From contig JANQQK010000079.1 in the NCBI GenBank assembly GCA_028289375.1, forward strand, positions 40,330-104,329: a stretch of 64,000 bases of DNA, read 5' to 3'. A program made the position numbers and the translations under genes. The notes beneath the pieces were generated by a model that was given only the letters and a program-made list of their open reading frames with translations, did no database searches and was not told the DNA's origin. Origin of the DNA: Phycisphaerae bacterium (GTDB lineage Bacteria; Planctomycetota; Phycisphaerae; UBA1845). How positions within the stretch are numbered: the stretch's first letter is position 1; the number at the start of each line of letters is the position of its first letter. This document shows positions 35,101 through 44,280 of this stretch, one piece after another.

Positions 35101-35615
35101 CGTTCGGCGGTCAGTTGGAGTCCGGCTTTACGCTGGTTCCGCGACAGCGTGCGATTAAGGCTGGTGGCACCGTCGACGTGGACGTGTACGCCAGCGGCGT
35201 TGCGAACCTGCGTGGTTACGAATTCGGTGTCACTGCTGGCAGCGGTCGTCGTGGAGCCTTGACGCTCGATGCGGTGTCGGTTGACACGGATCGTGCCGAC
35301 TATGCGTTTGCCGGCCTTCATAACTTCCCGGCAATCGACAGCGAGTTGGGTCGCGTTGGAGCGGCTGTGATGGGCATGGGTGAGTCGATCCCGGCCAACA
35401 AGCGTGCTTACGTTGGAACGTTTACGTTCCGTGCGTCGGATGACGCGGCTGGTGCGTTCAACATCTCGGCTGCGATGGAGCACGTTGGTCTGTTCACCGA
35501 TGGTTTCACGTCGCAGACGGTCTCCGCCGTTGATGATGTGATGGTGCTCGTCACGAATTCGTCGCCGACGCGTCGTTCGGCCTACTCGTCGACGCAGGCA
35601 CGTGCCGGTCAGTAG
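32181..35615 (+). CDS. Large Cys-rich secreted protein with dockerin-like and cohesin-like C-terminus
   Basis: The 1,144-residue product has a signal peptide (TVGVFVLALCVSATQAQ). Most of it is a unique beta-rich region with Asp/Asn-rich loops. Cys-rich segments follow (GGAPCSPFDAMACNNGADGE and similar, about 490-560 and 740-820). Near the C-terminus a dockerin-like block occurs (TDDILCAVAGFGNYC and TDDILAVVAAFGG, about 865-925). A cohesin-like beta domain follows (about 980-1130, with GTVDVDVYASG and RADYAFAGLHNFPA). The ATG at 32181 is chosen because it starts the signal peptide. The same C-terminal module ends the next gene. Likely extracellular; function unknown. Confidence 0.75.
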   Translation: MREFNATVGVFVLALCVSATQAQDSTANSLGCNDPDLLQPAISDAVVPWDVNEQCNNYVVDLDEFFGSWGSSFGIAPIAKSSQAAPQFPTSFVNSQAISRQHLQGVSYFQDSYAYWNEFGRGVNDNPAKNDAPNMQIDTSAFSGNQFAFAFNEGANTNGGVNHDGVISGIVNYDPKNPNRLYVSRVNAAVVGCDEFGQFAGLALGAVDANGNVMARSDDFSAGFDDVCGGTFLTVIDDDNIFRFDTASRDCGRLNVVSGDFLGGGQFDLGATEWVARMSAVTLVTPNIMPEEVRGGASLYLGTNFNGEYVYEDVSIGAMPGDLVTTTDHLDEAIEINPVLNGSDQRSRGNLAYISKNCACLNSTHGIAATYGKDDDVLNDETDLANTVIQLWGLGPDGEITGKLAIKLPDVVTDPTTGQTNLGGTNEFTFASSQTPFNGGNGQIGMNVLPDGSLMIAAPVSHPDVPGNPGNDLWGPAYIATARIDCGSCGQATCDDTEDTCDPNISTDCNSGADGICVTPAEWAMAAWTLPWDIMGTCETGGAPCSPFDAMACNNGADGECELAGQITGKPILNGSSFEGGTAFARQSIVTFQSAGTAAAVTMTPPAVDAGGNIWFVGSFRFLNSAGTEFGLFRAVYNPDDVAPYGHELELVLRTDDFNFPFNGRNSDRDYQITFFGLDFDDNNSISSSAFYSGNISEQAYLGGMADGLDPSDPENLGGLVLAAEIIYDADDDGDFFECDDINSGRCELMGVLGDVCLLDDMGMPQPGNCDDGKEGVCVPDPNNFDQEYRVLLYISPFAPEGPPPVPCTRDCDCYFAAVDAAGMAGTDPNTELDICDYHYCLDDVCTSCSRRYGNTCDSFDGFVQTDDILCAVAGFGNYCACPNGDLIDGGATGCSPGTPENCKGPSGSPLGTDDILAVVAAFGGANPFSCAVPAGGTGCAADSPPSVGGCGPAASSEAIAAVNSNATRRLGDSFGGQLESGFTLVPRQRAIKAGGTVDVDVYASGVANLRGYEFGVTAGSGRRGALTLDAVSVDTDRADYAFAGLHNFPAIDSELGRVGAAVMGMGESIPANKRAYVGTFTFRASDDAAGAFNISAAMEHVGLFTDGFTSQTVSAVDDVMVLVTNSSPTRRSAYSSTQARAGQ

Positions 35616-35646
35616 TGACTGAACACGGCGTTTGATTGAAAATCAG

Positions 35647-35680
35647 GGGGCCGTTCCGGTTTTCGGGGCGGCCCCTTTTT
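35647..35680 (+). terminator. Rho-independent terminator
   Basis: GGGGCCG and CGGCCCC form a 7-bp stem around a 15-base loop, followed by five T. It ends the large secreted-protein gene, 32 bases after its stop. Confidence 0.75.
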
Positions 35681-35703
35681 GCGCATTTTGGGGTCGGGAT
35701 TGG

Positions 35704-35709
35704 TATGAT
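35704..35709 (+). promoter_or_regulatory. Extended -10 promoter candidate for the nuclease-like gene
   Basis: TGGTATGAT matches an extended -10 element (TGN then TATGAT). No -35 box is visible at the usual spacing. It lies about 78 bases before the start at 35787. Confidence 0.35.
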
Positions 35710-35786
35710 GGCCCGGGGGCGTTTGGGCGTCTCGGGGTATTCGGGGTTGTGGTCGAGCTTTATTGGGCAGGGGTGAGGAGTTTGCG

Positions 35787-38700
35787 ATGAGGAATGCGAA
35801 GGGCCGGTGTCTGGTCTGTTGGTCGTTGGTGCTGGGTTCCGTCGGGACGAGTCTGGGGTTTGATCCGGTCAACGGTGACTGGTCGAAATCTGAGACGGAT
35901 GACATCCGCGTGATGACGTGGAATGTGCTAGATACGATTCGCCGAACGAATGACAAGCTGGACATCGCCAACAACTGGAACGCTGTTGTGCGGGTGATTG
36001 CGGCGATGCAGCCGGACGTGTTGTTGATACAGGAAGCAGGGGATAACACCACGCAGGGGGAGACCGGTGGCGTTGACAGCGTCAGTGAGTTGACAACGGT
36101 GTGCGAGTTGATGATGCACGGCGGGTTTGACCCGTTTGAGAGTGTCAACGTGACATCGTACGTGCAGCTCTACGCGCCGGATTATGATCTGCCGTATATC
36201 TTCGTGAGTTCGGTGACGGACAATTTTAACCGCAACGTCATCATGAGCCGCTACCCGTTCCTCGATTTGAACGGTGACAGCCGCGATCGATACAGTGACA
36301 TCCCGTTCATCAGCAGCGATCAATACGCACCGGGGGGTGACGGTGGTGTGCGCGGATTTCAGTTTGTCGAACTGGATCTGCCTGATTCGATTTACCTTGG
36401 TGATCTGGTCGTCGGCGGAGCGCACCTCAAGGCCGGTGGCAGCAACAGCGATGAACAGCAGCGCCGAGAAGCCGCCCAAAACGTCGCCTACCTGATTGAC
36501 TACTGGTACAACGGTGCGGGAACCGGTGCGCCTGATCCGAACAGCCGTATTCTGGACGCCCCGGTGGCGACCAACATTCTGGATGAAAACACCGCGGTCA
36601 TTCTCGGCGGTGACTGGAATGAGGATGAGGCGATCAACGGGCAGCGTGGTCCGGCGTTGTGGCTGACGGCGGCGGCCGTGACGGGTGGAACGGATGGCAC
36701 AGATCGCGACCGGACCGACATGATCTTTGACAATTCCACGGATCAATTTACCGGCGACACCGATACGCGCGGGAGCCGCAAGCTGGATTATCTGGCCTGG
36801 CAGGACAGTATCGCCACGCTTCGGCGGTCCTTTATTTTCAATGCGCAGGTGATCGGCAGCGGCAACTATCCGGTACCTGTCGATTCTTTTCCGGGCAATC
36901 CTGCATTGGTGAATGTGATCGCATCGGACCATCTGCCGGTGCTGGGGGATTTCGTCGTGCCAGCCAATCGCAGCGGGATGGTGATCTCCGAGATCATGTA
37001 CAACCCGAACAGTTCGGAAGCGGGGCCGATCGATGTGGAGTGGGTCGAGGTGTTCAACACGTCCGACGAAACAGTCGACTTGAATGGCTGGTCACTGTCG
37101 GATGAAGACGGGGCGACGGGTACGATCTCGGGATCGGCGTTGGTTGTGTCTGGTGAGGCGGCCGTACTGATTCCGGATTCACAAAGCGTGTCGGATTTCC
37201 AGGCGGCGTGGGGATCGGGATTTCCGATCTTCCGATTGAGCAATTGGAGTTCGATGGGGCTGGAGAACGATCCGAGCGAGACGAACGAGAACCTGATTCT
37301 CCGCAACTTCGAGAACATCGTCGAAGACTCGGTGAATTTCGATGACGAAGGTGATTGGCCCAGCGATTCACCGGATGGGCCGAGTATTTATGTCTTGCTT
37401 GGCAGCCTGACCATTGACGGCAACGACGACGGGTCCAATTGGGCACGATCGGTTGTCGGCGTTGACGGGGCGTATGCGAACACGTTAACGAGTGATTTCG
37501 ACGGCAATGACGTTGGTTCGCCGGGCATTGCGCCGAAGTGTACGGTTGATGCTGATTGCACCGATGGCGAATTCTGCAGTGGCATGGAAACGTGTGACGG
37601 ATTCACGTGCATCGCCGGCACGTTCCCGTGCAATGGCCAACTCTGTGATGAGACTGGAGATGTCTGTGTGAACTGCATCATCGACGATGACTGTGCCGAC
37701 AGTGCGTTCTGCAATGGTGTAGAAGTCTGTACCGGCGGGAATTGTAGTCCCGGCGCTGATCCATGTCCTGGCGAGTTGTGCAATGAAGGGCTGAATGCGT
37801 GTGTCCAGTGTTTCGTGGACGGCGCGTGTGACAATGGCAGTTTCTGTGATGGCGAAGAGGAATGCGACTTCGGGTCATGCGTTTCTCTGGGCGATCCATG
37901 CTTGCCGTTCCCTTGCTTTGACGATACCGATGACTGCGGGTGCCTGCAGAACAGCGACTGCGATGATGGCTTGTTCTGCAACGGTGAGGAACAGTGCGGA
38001 GGCGACCAGCGTTGTACGGAGGGAATGCGGCCTTGCTCGGACACCGAGTTCTGCGACGAGTTCGCCGATGCATGTGTTGAAGGGTCGAGGATGATTCTGG
38101 TTGCGGCAGGTGATGATCCGGCTGCAACGACGTCCGGACAGGATGCGATCGCGTCGGCAACCCCTGGTCAGCCGATTACGATCGAGATCTTCTTGGAAGA
38201 TCAAGCTGATCCGATGGCTGGTTTTGAGGTCGCTCTTGAGTGCTCGCACGTGAGTTCGGAGTTGACGGCACCGAATCTCGAGTACGAACCGATGAGCGTC
38301 CTAGTTGACCCAGCCAGATCTGATTACGTGTTTTTCGGGCAGCCCGGGTTCCCCGCCATCGATCAAGGACAGTGCGATCCGAGCATTGCCTGCACGACAG
38401 ATATGGACTGTCCCGCGGGCAACACGATGTGTGACATCGGCGGTAGCGGAACCTGCACGATCGCGCCTCCACGGGCGGGAGCGGTCCTGGTCGGCGCGCC
38501 GGTGACATTCGCCGGAGAGATTCGCTATCTGGGCGAGATGGTTTTTGACGTACCGTTAGATGCTGAGGGCGAGTACGTCGTTCGTCCGATCTGTACGCCA
38601 GAGGACGATTGCCCATCAAACCTGACCCTGGTGCGGGATGGTTCGTTCTTTCCGTTACCATTCACGGCGGATGGTGTGGTCATCTCGGTTGAGACGGGCA

Positions 38701-39587
38701 AATGCTGCGTCGGCGAGACGTGTATCCCCGATCAGACGGCCAGCGAATGCGGCGTCCTCGGTGGGACATTCGCGGCTGGTCAGACGTGCGACGGGCCTGA
38801 TCCGTGTGCATGCCTGATCGATTGTGATTGCCAGGACAGCGATGTTTGTACGTACAATGAATGTGACAACGGCACGTGCCTGAGCATGGCGGTTCGCTAC
38901 GGCGACGTTGCCGAGCCGTTCACGTCGCCGCCCATCGTACAGACGAGCGACATCCTCTGTGGCGTGGCCGGATTCGGCAACTATTGTTCATGCCCGAACG
39001 CCGACATCGAAGGTTGCGGGCCTTCGGGCGTTCCCATCTCCACTGGCGATATTCTCGAAATCGTGGCAGCGTTCGGCGGTGCGGATCCTTGCGGTTGCGG
39101 GATTCCATCGGCTGCGAGCGCGAACTCTCATTCGCTTGGCCCGGTCTTTGCGATGGATGATAAGGCGACGCCGCAACTGTCGGTTCAGGTTCGTTCTGCG
39201 TCGCGTCGCGATCGACGCGTGACCGTTGATCTGTTCGTCAGCGATATCGAAACCGTCATTGGGTATGAGGCTTCGCTCGTCGCGATGCATCCCAAGGCCG
39301 GCATGATTCAGCCGTCCAGCGTTGTGGTCTCGGAGCGGCGGCGGGATTACGTGTTCGCCGGCTTGACACAGACGCCGTTGACCGACGTTGAATATGGTCG
39401 GGCGGGTGCATTCGCCCAGGCATCGAGTACGGCTGTCTCGGCCAAGCGTCCGGCGTACATCGGTTCGTTCACGTTCGACTTGCCGACCGGGTCTGCCCGG
39501 GGCTGGTCGTTCGAGTTGGGTGGCACCGGCGCGGTGTTCTGGAATGTATCGCGTGAGCGGTCATACGGAGCGTTGTCAGCGCGGTAG
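35787..39587 (+). CDS. Giant secreted multidomain protein: phosphoesterase fold, lamin-tail, Cys-rich, dockerin/cohesin-like
   Basis: The 1,266-residue product starts with a signal peptide; GAGGAG sits seven bases before the ATG. Domains in order: an endonuclease/exonuclease/phosphatase fold (about 30-400, with VMTWNVLDT, DVLLIQEAGD, GGDWNEDEA and SDHLPVLGDF); a lamin-tail domain (about 390-510, with ISEIMYNPNSSEAG and NLGWSLSD-like DLNGWSLSDEDG); a series of Cys-rich modules (DGEFCSGMETCDG and repeats, about 580-760); a cohesin-like domain (about 768-960); a dockerin-like block (about 1050-1110); and a second cohesin-like domain to the end. It may degrade extracellular DNA or phosphodiesters. 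Confidence 0.8.
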   Translation: MRNAKGRCLVCWSLVLGSVGTSLGFDPVNGDWSKSETDDIRVMTWNVLDTIRRTNDKLDIANNWNAVVRVIAAMQPDVLLIQEAGDNTTQGETGGVDSVSELTTVCELMMHGGFDPFESVNVTSYVQLYAPDYDLPYIFVSSVTDNFNRNVIMSRYPFLDLNGDSRDRYSDIPFISSDQYAPGGDGGVRGFQFVELDLPDSIYLGDLVVGGAHLKAGGSNSDEQQRREAAQNVAYLIDYWYNGAGTGAPDPNSRILDAPVATNILDENTAVILGGDWNEDEAINGQRGPALWLTAAAVTGGTDGTDRDRTDMIFDNSTDQFTGDTDTRGSRKLDYLAWQDSIATLRRSFIFNAQVIGSGNYPVPVDSFPGNPALVNVIASDHLPVLGDFVVPANRSGMVISEIMYNPNSSEAGPIDVEWVEVFNTSDETVDLNGWSLSDEDGATGTISGSALVVSGEAAVLIPDSQSVSDFQAAWGSGFPIFRLSNWSSMGLENDPSETNENLILRNFENIVEDSVNFDDEGDWPSDSPDGPSIYVLLGSLTIDGNDDGSNWARSVVGVDGAYANTLTSDFDGNDVGSPGIAPKCTVDADCTDGEFCSGMETCDGFTCIAGTFPCNGQLCDETGDVCVNCIIDDDCADSAFCNGVEVCTGGNCSPGADPCPGELCNEGLNACVQCFVDGACDNGSFCDGEEECDFGSCVSLGDPCLPFPCFDDTDDCGCLQNSDCDDGLFCNGEEQCGGDQRCTEGMRPCSDTEFCDEFADACVEGSRMILVAAGDDPAATTSGQDAIASATPGQPITIEIFLEDQADPMAGFEVALECSHVSSELTAPNLEYEPMSVLVDPARSDYVFFGQPGFPAIDQGQCDPSIACTTDMDCPAGNTMCDIGGSGTCTIAPPRAGAVLVGAPVTFAGEIRYLGEMVFDVPLDAEGEYVVRPICTPEDDCPSNLTLVRDGSFFPLPFTADGVVISVETGKCCVGETCIPDQTASECGVLGGTFAAGQTCDGPDPCACLIDCDCQDSDVCTYNECDNGTCLSMAVRYGDVAEPFTSPPIVQTSDILCGVAGFGNYCSCPNADIEGCGPSGVPISTGDILEIVAAFGGADPCGCGIPSAASANSHSLGPVFAMDDKATPQLSVQVRSASRRDRRVTVDLFVSDIETVIGYEASLVAMHPKAGMIQPSSVVVSERRRDYVFAGLTQTPLTDVEYGRAGAFAQASSTAVSAKRPAYIGSFTFDLPTGSARGWSFELGGTGAVFWNVSRERSYGALSAR

Positions 39588-39624
39588 CGTGTCTGTGTCG
39601 CACTTGGCGATTTGAAACGAGTTC

Positions 39625-39664
39625 AAGCGGCCCACGGCGAACAGGCGGTGGGTCGCTTTCATTT
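39625..39664 (+). terminator. Rho-independent terminator
   Basis: AAGCGGCCCAC and GTGGGTCGCTT form an 11-bp stem with one G-T pair and a 12-base loop, followed by TCATTTT. It ends the nuclease-like gene. Confidence 0.7.
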
Positions 39665-39795
39665 TGCAATGGGCGTGTGAGTGAGATGCGAGGGTTGGTC
39701 GCGAGGCGTTTTGCCGCTAATCTTCGAGAGAAGACGCCGGTCGGCATGTTGACGCCGCAGCGGATGAGATACCCCCAAGGTCACAAGGTGCGTTG

Positions 39796-42678
39796 ATGAA
39801 ATCAGATCAGGTTCGCCAGCAGTTTCTGGACTTTTTCGCCAGCAAGGAACACGCCATCGTGCCGTCTTCGCCGGTCGTCCCGCACGACGACCCGACGCTC
39901 ATGTTCACCAACGCCGGCATGAACCAGTTCAAGGATGTCTTCCTCGGCGCAGGGTCGCGATCCTACGCGCGGGCGGCGGACACGCAAAAGTGCATTCGTG
40001 CCGGCGGAAAACACAACGATCTCGACGACGTGGGACAGGACACCTACCACCAGACATTCTTCGAGATGCTCGGCAACTGGTCCTTTGGCGACTATTTCAA
40101 ACGTGAAGCCATTGCATGGGCGTGGGAGCTGATGACCGAGGTTTGGGGTATCGAAAAGGATCGACTGCACGCGACCTACTTCGAAGGCGACGAAGCCGAG
40201 GGACTCGAACCGGATTCCGAAGCGGCAACGCTTTGGCGTGAAGTGACCGACATCAAGCATGACCACATTCACCCGGGCAATAAGAAAGACAATTTCTGGG
40301 AGATGGGCGACACGGGGCCTTGCGGGCCGTGCAGCGAGATCCACATCGACCTGACGCCGGATAAGAGCGGTGCGCCTCTGGTCAATGCGGGCCATGCCGA
40401 TGTGATCGAGCTTTGGAACCTCGTGTTCATTCAGTACAACCGCGGGCCTGATGGCAAGCTGACGCTGCTGCCGGCCAAGCACGTTGACACGGGAATGGGG
40501 TTCGAACGGATCGCGGCGGTGCTGGCTGGTAAGAAGAGCAACTACGACACCGATGTGTTCACGCCGATCTTCGATTCGATCCGGCAGCGTTGCGGGGCGG
40601 GTGCGTACGCGGGGTCGCTTCCGGGTGATGACAAGAGCGGGAAGGTGTCGCGCGAGCAGATGATGACCGACATCACGTACCGCGTGATCGCCGATCACCT
40701 GCGTTGCCTGACATTTGCGATTACCGACGGGGCGATGCCGTCCAACGAAGGGCGCGGGTATGTGCTGCGGCGGATTCTGCGGCGGGCGGTGCGGTATGGT
40801 CGTCAGTATTTCGATATGCATGAGCCGTTCCTGTGCGATCTGGTGGCGCCGCTGGTCGGGCAGATGGGGCATGTGTTTGGCGAGTTGAAGGATGGCCCCG
40901 ACGCCAGGCATGCTCGTGACAACGTTGCGCACGTCGTCGATGTGATTCGTGATGAGGAAGCCTCGTTTCTCAAGACGCTTGATCGCGGGATCAGGCTGTT
41001 CGATGAAGCGGCGGAGCAGGCGGTCAAGCATCATCATGGTCGCATCAGCGGTGAGGATGCGTTCAAGCTGCATGATACCTACGGCTTCCCGGTGGACCTG
41101 ACCGAGTTGATGGCTGAGGAGCGGGGGCTGACGATTGACTTCGGTGAATACGAGCGTCTCATGGAGCAGGCTCGTGAGAAGGCACGCTCGACGGCGCAAT
41201 TTCGGGCAGGGGCGGCGGTCGATGTCGAGCCGTTTCCGACAACGCATTTCGAGGGTTACTCGCAACTGGATTGTGCCAGCGAAGTTGTCGGTGTGCTCGT
41301 GCGTGCCGGTGATGACATGCGCCCGGCTGGCCTGTTGAATGCTGGCGATGAGGGCATCGTTCTGGTGAACAACACGAGCTTCTACGCCGAGAAGGGCGGA
41401 CAGGTCGGGGATCGGGGCAGGATTTCAGCCAACGACGGCTCATGGGACTTCGTGGTTGAAACGGTAAGCGATCAGGACGGTCGCTACTTGCACGTGGGGC
41501 GATGTGTCAAAGGGGAGATATGTGTCGGCGGGGCTGCTTCGTGCAAGGTTGATCCCGTTCAACGTCAGCCAACGATGAACAACCACACCTCGACGCACAT
41601 TCTGAACTGGTCACTGCGCGAGGTACTGGGGACGCATGTGCAGCAGAAGGGCTCGCTGGTCGACGCGGAAAAAACGCGGTTCGACCTGTCGCATCCCAAG
41701 CCGATTTCGGCAGACGAGTTGGCGCGTATCGAAGAGCTGACCAACGAGCAGATTGCGGCCAATCACAAGGTCTACACGCAGGAAGTCGACCAGGCGATGG
41801 CGCGAAAGATCAACACGCTGAGGGCGGTGTTCGGTGAAAAGTACCCCGATCGCGTGCGCGTCGTGTCGATCGGCGCACCCATCGGCGACGAAGCCAATCC
41901 CGACAGCGACACGCTTCTTGGCAGTCCGGACGGTCCGAAGTGGATGCAGTACTCGGTCGAGTTCTGCGGTGGTACGCACGTGGCTGAGACGGCCGAGGCG
42001 GAGCGATTCGTGCTCACGAGCGAGGAAGGCGTGGCCAAGGGGATTCGCCGCGTGGTCGGCATTACAGGTGGAGCTGCCCGCGAGGCAGAAGCAACGGGGC
42101 AGGCGTTGATGGATCGGGTTGCGAAGCTGGCAGATGCGGCGGCGGATCAGCTGACTGCCGGGTTGAATGATCTGCAACGCGACGTGAACGCAGCCACGAT
42201 CCCGGTCCGCATCACGACAGCCCTGCGCGACAAGATCGCCGAACTGCAGAAGATCGCCAAAAAGCACGAGAAGGAACAGGCTGGTGCATCGGCTGGGGAC
42301 GTGATGGCCAGGGTGCAGGAATTGTTCGGTTCGGCGGAAACGGTCGCGGGTGCGGCGGTGGTTGTGGGCGAGGTGCCGAGTGCACCGGCTGACGCGTTAC
42401 GCGGGGCAATCGACTGGGTGCGTCAGAAGACTGAAGCGTCTGCCGTAGTGCTGGCGTGCCACGATGGCGGGAAGGTGACGCTCGTTGCGGGTGTGAGCAA
42501 GGACCTGGTCGGCAAGGGCGTCAAGGCGGGCGACATCATCAAGGAGACGGCGCCGGTGGTGGGCGGCAAGGGCGGTGGACGGCCTGATTTGGCGCAGGGC
42601 GGCGGCAGTGAACCGAGCAAGATCGGCGATGCGATGTCGCACGCGCGTCAGTGGATCGTGGACAAGCTCGGCGGATAG
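39796..42678 (+). CDS. alaS: Alanyl-tRNA synthetase
   Basis: The 960-residue product charges tRNA-Ala. It has the class II core (PSSPVVPHDDPTLMFTNAGM, GMGFERIAAVLAG, PSNEGRGYVLRRILRRAVRY), the editing domain zinc ligands HTSTH (about 597-601) and CGGTH (about 725-729), and a C-terminal DHHA1-like domain. Its length is a little above typical bacterial AlaRS. The ATG at 39796 follows a TTG that is also in frame. It converges with the protease gene, with about 40 bases between. Confidence 0.97.
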   Translation: MKSDQVRQQFLDFFASKEHAIVPSSPVVPHDDPTLMFTNAGMNQFKDVFLGAGSRSYARAADTQKCIRAGGKHNDLDDVGQDTYHQTFFEMLGNWSFGDYFKREAIAWAWELMTEVWGIEKDRLHATYFEGDEAEGLEPDSEAATLWREVTDIKHDHIHPGNKKDNFWEMGDTGPCGPCSEIHIDLTPDKSGAPLVNAGHADVIELWNLVFIQYNRGPDGKLTLLPAKHVDTGMGFERIAAVLAGKKSNYDTDVFTPIFDSIRQRCGAGAYAGSLPGDDKSGKVSREQMMTDITYRVIADHLRCLTFAITDGAMPSNEGRGYVLRRILRRAVRYGRQYFDMHEPFLCDLVAPLVGQMGHVFGELKDGPDARHARDNVAHVVDVIRDEEASFLKTLDRGIRLFDEAAEQAVKHHHGRISGEDAFKLHDTYGFPVDLTELMAEERGLTIDFGEYERLMEQAREKARSTAQFRAGAAVDVEPFPTTHFEGYSQLDCASEVVGVLVRAGDDMRPAGLLNAGDEGIVLVNNTSFYAEKGGQVGDRGRISANDGSWDFVVETVSDQDGRYLHVGRCVKGEICVGGAASCKVDPVQRQPTMNNHTSTHILNWSLREVLGTHVQQKGSLVDAEKTRFDLSHPKPISADELARIEELTNEQIAANHKVYTQEVDQAMARKINTLRAVFGEKYPDRVRVVSIGAPIGDEANPDSDTLLGSPDGPKWMQYSVEFCGGTHVAETAEAERFVLTSEEGVAKGIRRVVGITGGAAREAEATGQALMDRVAKLADAAADQLTAGLNDLQRDVNAATIPVRITTALRDKIAELQKIAKKHEKEQAGASAGDVMARVQELFGSAETVAGAAVVVGEVPSAPADALRGAIDWVRQKTEASAVVLACHDGGKVTLVAGVSKDLVGKGVKAGDIIKETAPVVGGKGGGRPDLAQGGGSEPSKIGDAMSHARQWIVDKLGG

Positions 42679-42716
42679 GGCGACGGCATCGTTGGGGCAG
42701 CCGCTTCCACGCTCAA

Positions 42717-44099
42717 TCAATCGGCGTCGAACGCCACTTTCGCACCGTCATGCATCGTCAACACGATCCGTTTGGCGAGCAATTGCCGTCGAAACTCGTC
42801 GATCGATCGGATGGCGCGACCGTTGATGGCCGTGATGATCTGGCCGGTCGTGAGGCGTTTCATGTTGGCATCAGAACCGACGCGCACTTCGTCGACGCGA
42901 AGACCCTTCGTGTTGTCCGGAATCTCGAATTCACGTCGCAACGCTGCGTTGATCTCGAACAACTCCGCACCGCGCCAATTCATCGACTCCAAGCCCATGC
43001 TGGCCAACTGCTTCTCGGTGCGATCGAGGTGATCAAAGCGATCACCGAGGCGGATGGTGGTCGTCTGAATGTTCGAGTGACGCACGAAGCGGCAAAGCAC
43101 CGACTGGCCAACCTGCGTCGAGCCGACGACGCGGACAAACTGGTCGGGATCGTCGATGGGGACGCCGTCGAATTCAACCACGATGTCACCCAGTTCCAGA
43201 ACGGAGTCGGCCGCGGGGGATCCGTCGACGATGTTGCCGATACGTGCACCGCGAACGTCGCGGCCACGAACACGGTATTCGCGACGGGATTGTCGCCGGC
43301 TGATGCTGACGCCAAGGTAGCCGTAGCGCACTTCCTCACCGCGGGTGAGCGTGTCGATGATCCGTTGGGTGCGGTCGTTGATCGGGATGGCAAATCCCAG
43401 CCCTTCCGAGACCCCGCTGGTGGTTTCGATGGCGGTGACAATGCCCATGATTTCGCCATGGATGTTGAAGAGCGGTCCGCCGCTGTTGCCGGGGTTGATG
43501 GTGGCCCATGTCTCGATCAGCTCGCCGTAGTAACGGGTGTCGGTGCCGTCGAGTTCGCTGGATAGGTTTCGTCCGATCGTGCTGACCCCGCCCCAGGAGA
43601 ACGACGTCTTGCCTGAGAAGTTGGCCACGCCAAATGGGTTGCCGATGGCGATGGCAATGTGGCCCACGCGAATTTCGCGGTCATTGGCGAAAGGGGCTGC
43701 CCTAAGCTTGTTGGCGTCGATTTTCAAGACCGCGAGGTCGGCCCGACGGTCGATCTGTAGCACGGCGGCTTGGTGTTCCTTACCATTGTGCAGCGTCACG
43801 CGAATATCCGGTGCGTCGCCGATCACGTGATAATTGGTCAGGATGTATCCGCTGGACTTGTAGATGACGCCGGATCCTTGCGAGTCCGGCCTCGTGCGGA
43901 TGCGGACGCCTTCGGTAGGCGGCGTGTCGTAGGCATGGATCGCGACGGTGCTCGGTCGCAATTCGTCGGCGAGGTCGGCGATGACCCGATTCACGTTGTC
44001 GAGGTCGAAATTGTCGTCCGCCCATATCGGTTGTGCCGTTGAGGCGAGGGTGGTGGCGGTGATGACAGCGAGAGCGAAACGTGAAATCGTTGGCCGCAT
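42717..44099 (-). CDS. HtrA/DegP-like serine protease with two PDZ domains
   Basis: The 460-residue product has a signal peptide (about 1-27, ending ADDN). The trypsin-like domain keeps the catalytic triad: His 91 (TNYHVIG), Asp 121 (RRADLAVLKID) and Ser 206 (NPGNSGGPL). Two PDZ domains follow (about 250-350 and 365-455, the second with TGQIITAINGRAIRS). Such proteases degrade or refold misfolded periplasmic proteins. GGAG lies eight bases before the ATG at 44099. The gene is divergent from mutS2 with about 180 bases between starts. Confidence 0.9.
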   Translation of the reverse strand: MRPTISRFALAVITATTLASTAQPIWADDNFDLDNVNRVIADLADELRPSTVAIHAYDTPPTEGVRIRTRPDSQGSGVIYKSSGYILTNYHVIGDAPDIRVTLHNGKEHQAAVLQIDRRADLAVLKIDANKLRAAPFANDREIRVGHIAIAIGNPFGVANFSGKTSFSWGGVSTIGRNLSSELDGTDTRYYGELIETWATINPGNSGGPLFNIHGEIMGIVTAIETTSGVSEGLGFAIPINDRTQRIIDTLTRGEEVRYGYLGVSISRRQSRREYRVRGRDVRGARIGNIVDGSPAADSVLELGDIVVEFDGVPIDDPDQFVRVVGSTQVGQSVLCRFVRHSNIQTTTIRLGDRFDHLDRTEKQLASMGLESMNWRGAELFEINAALRREFEIPDNTKGLRVDEVRVGSDANMKRLTTGQIITAINGRAIRSIDEFRRQLLAKRIVLTMHDGAKVAFDAD

Positions 44100-44280
44100 G
44101 CACAAACTCCGAATAATCCGCGTGAACGGGTCATTATACCCGGGTGGTCTGGCGGTAAAGCGGAAAATTCCTTATCGGCGACCGGGACGGGCGTCGGAAG
44201 ATGTGTAAGATGGTCCGTCCCTGTCGGGGGCTGTGATTTGTTGAGGCGGCGCTGCGTGGTGCGAATCTGAGTTCGGGGTG

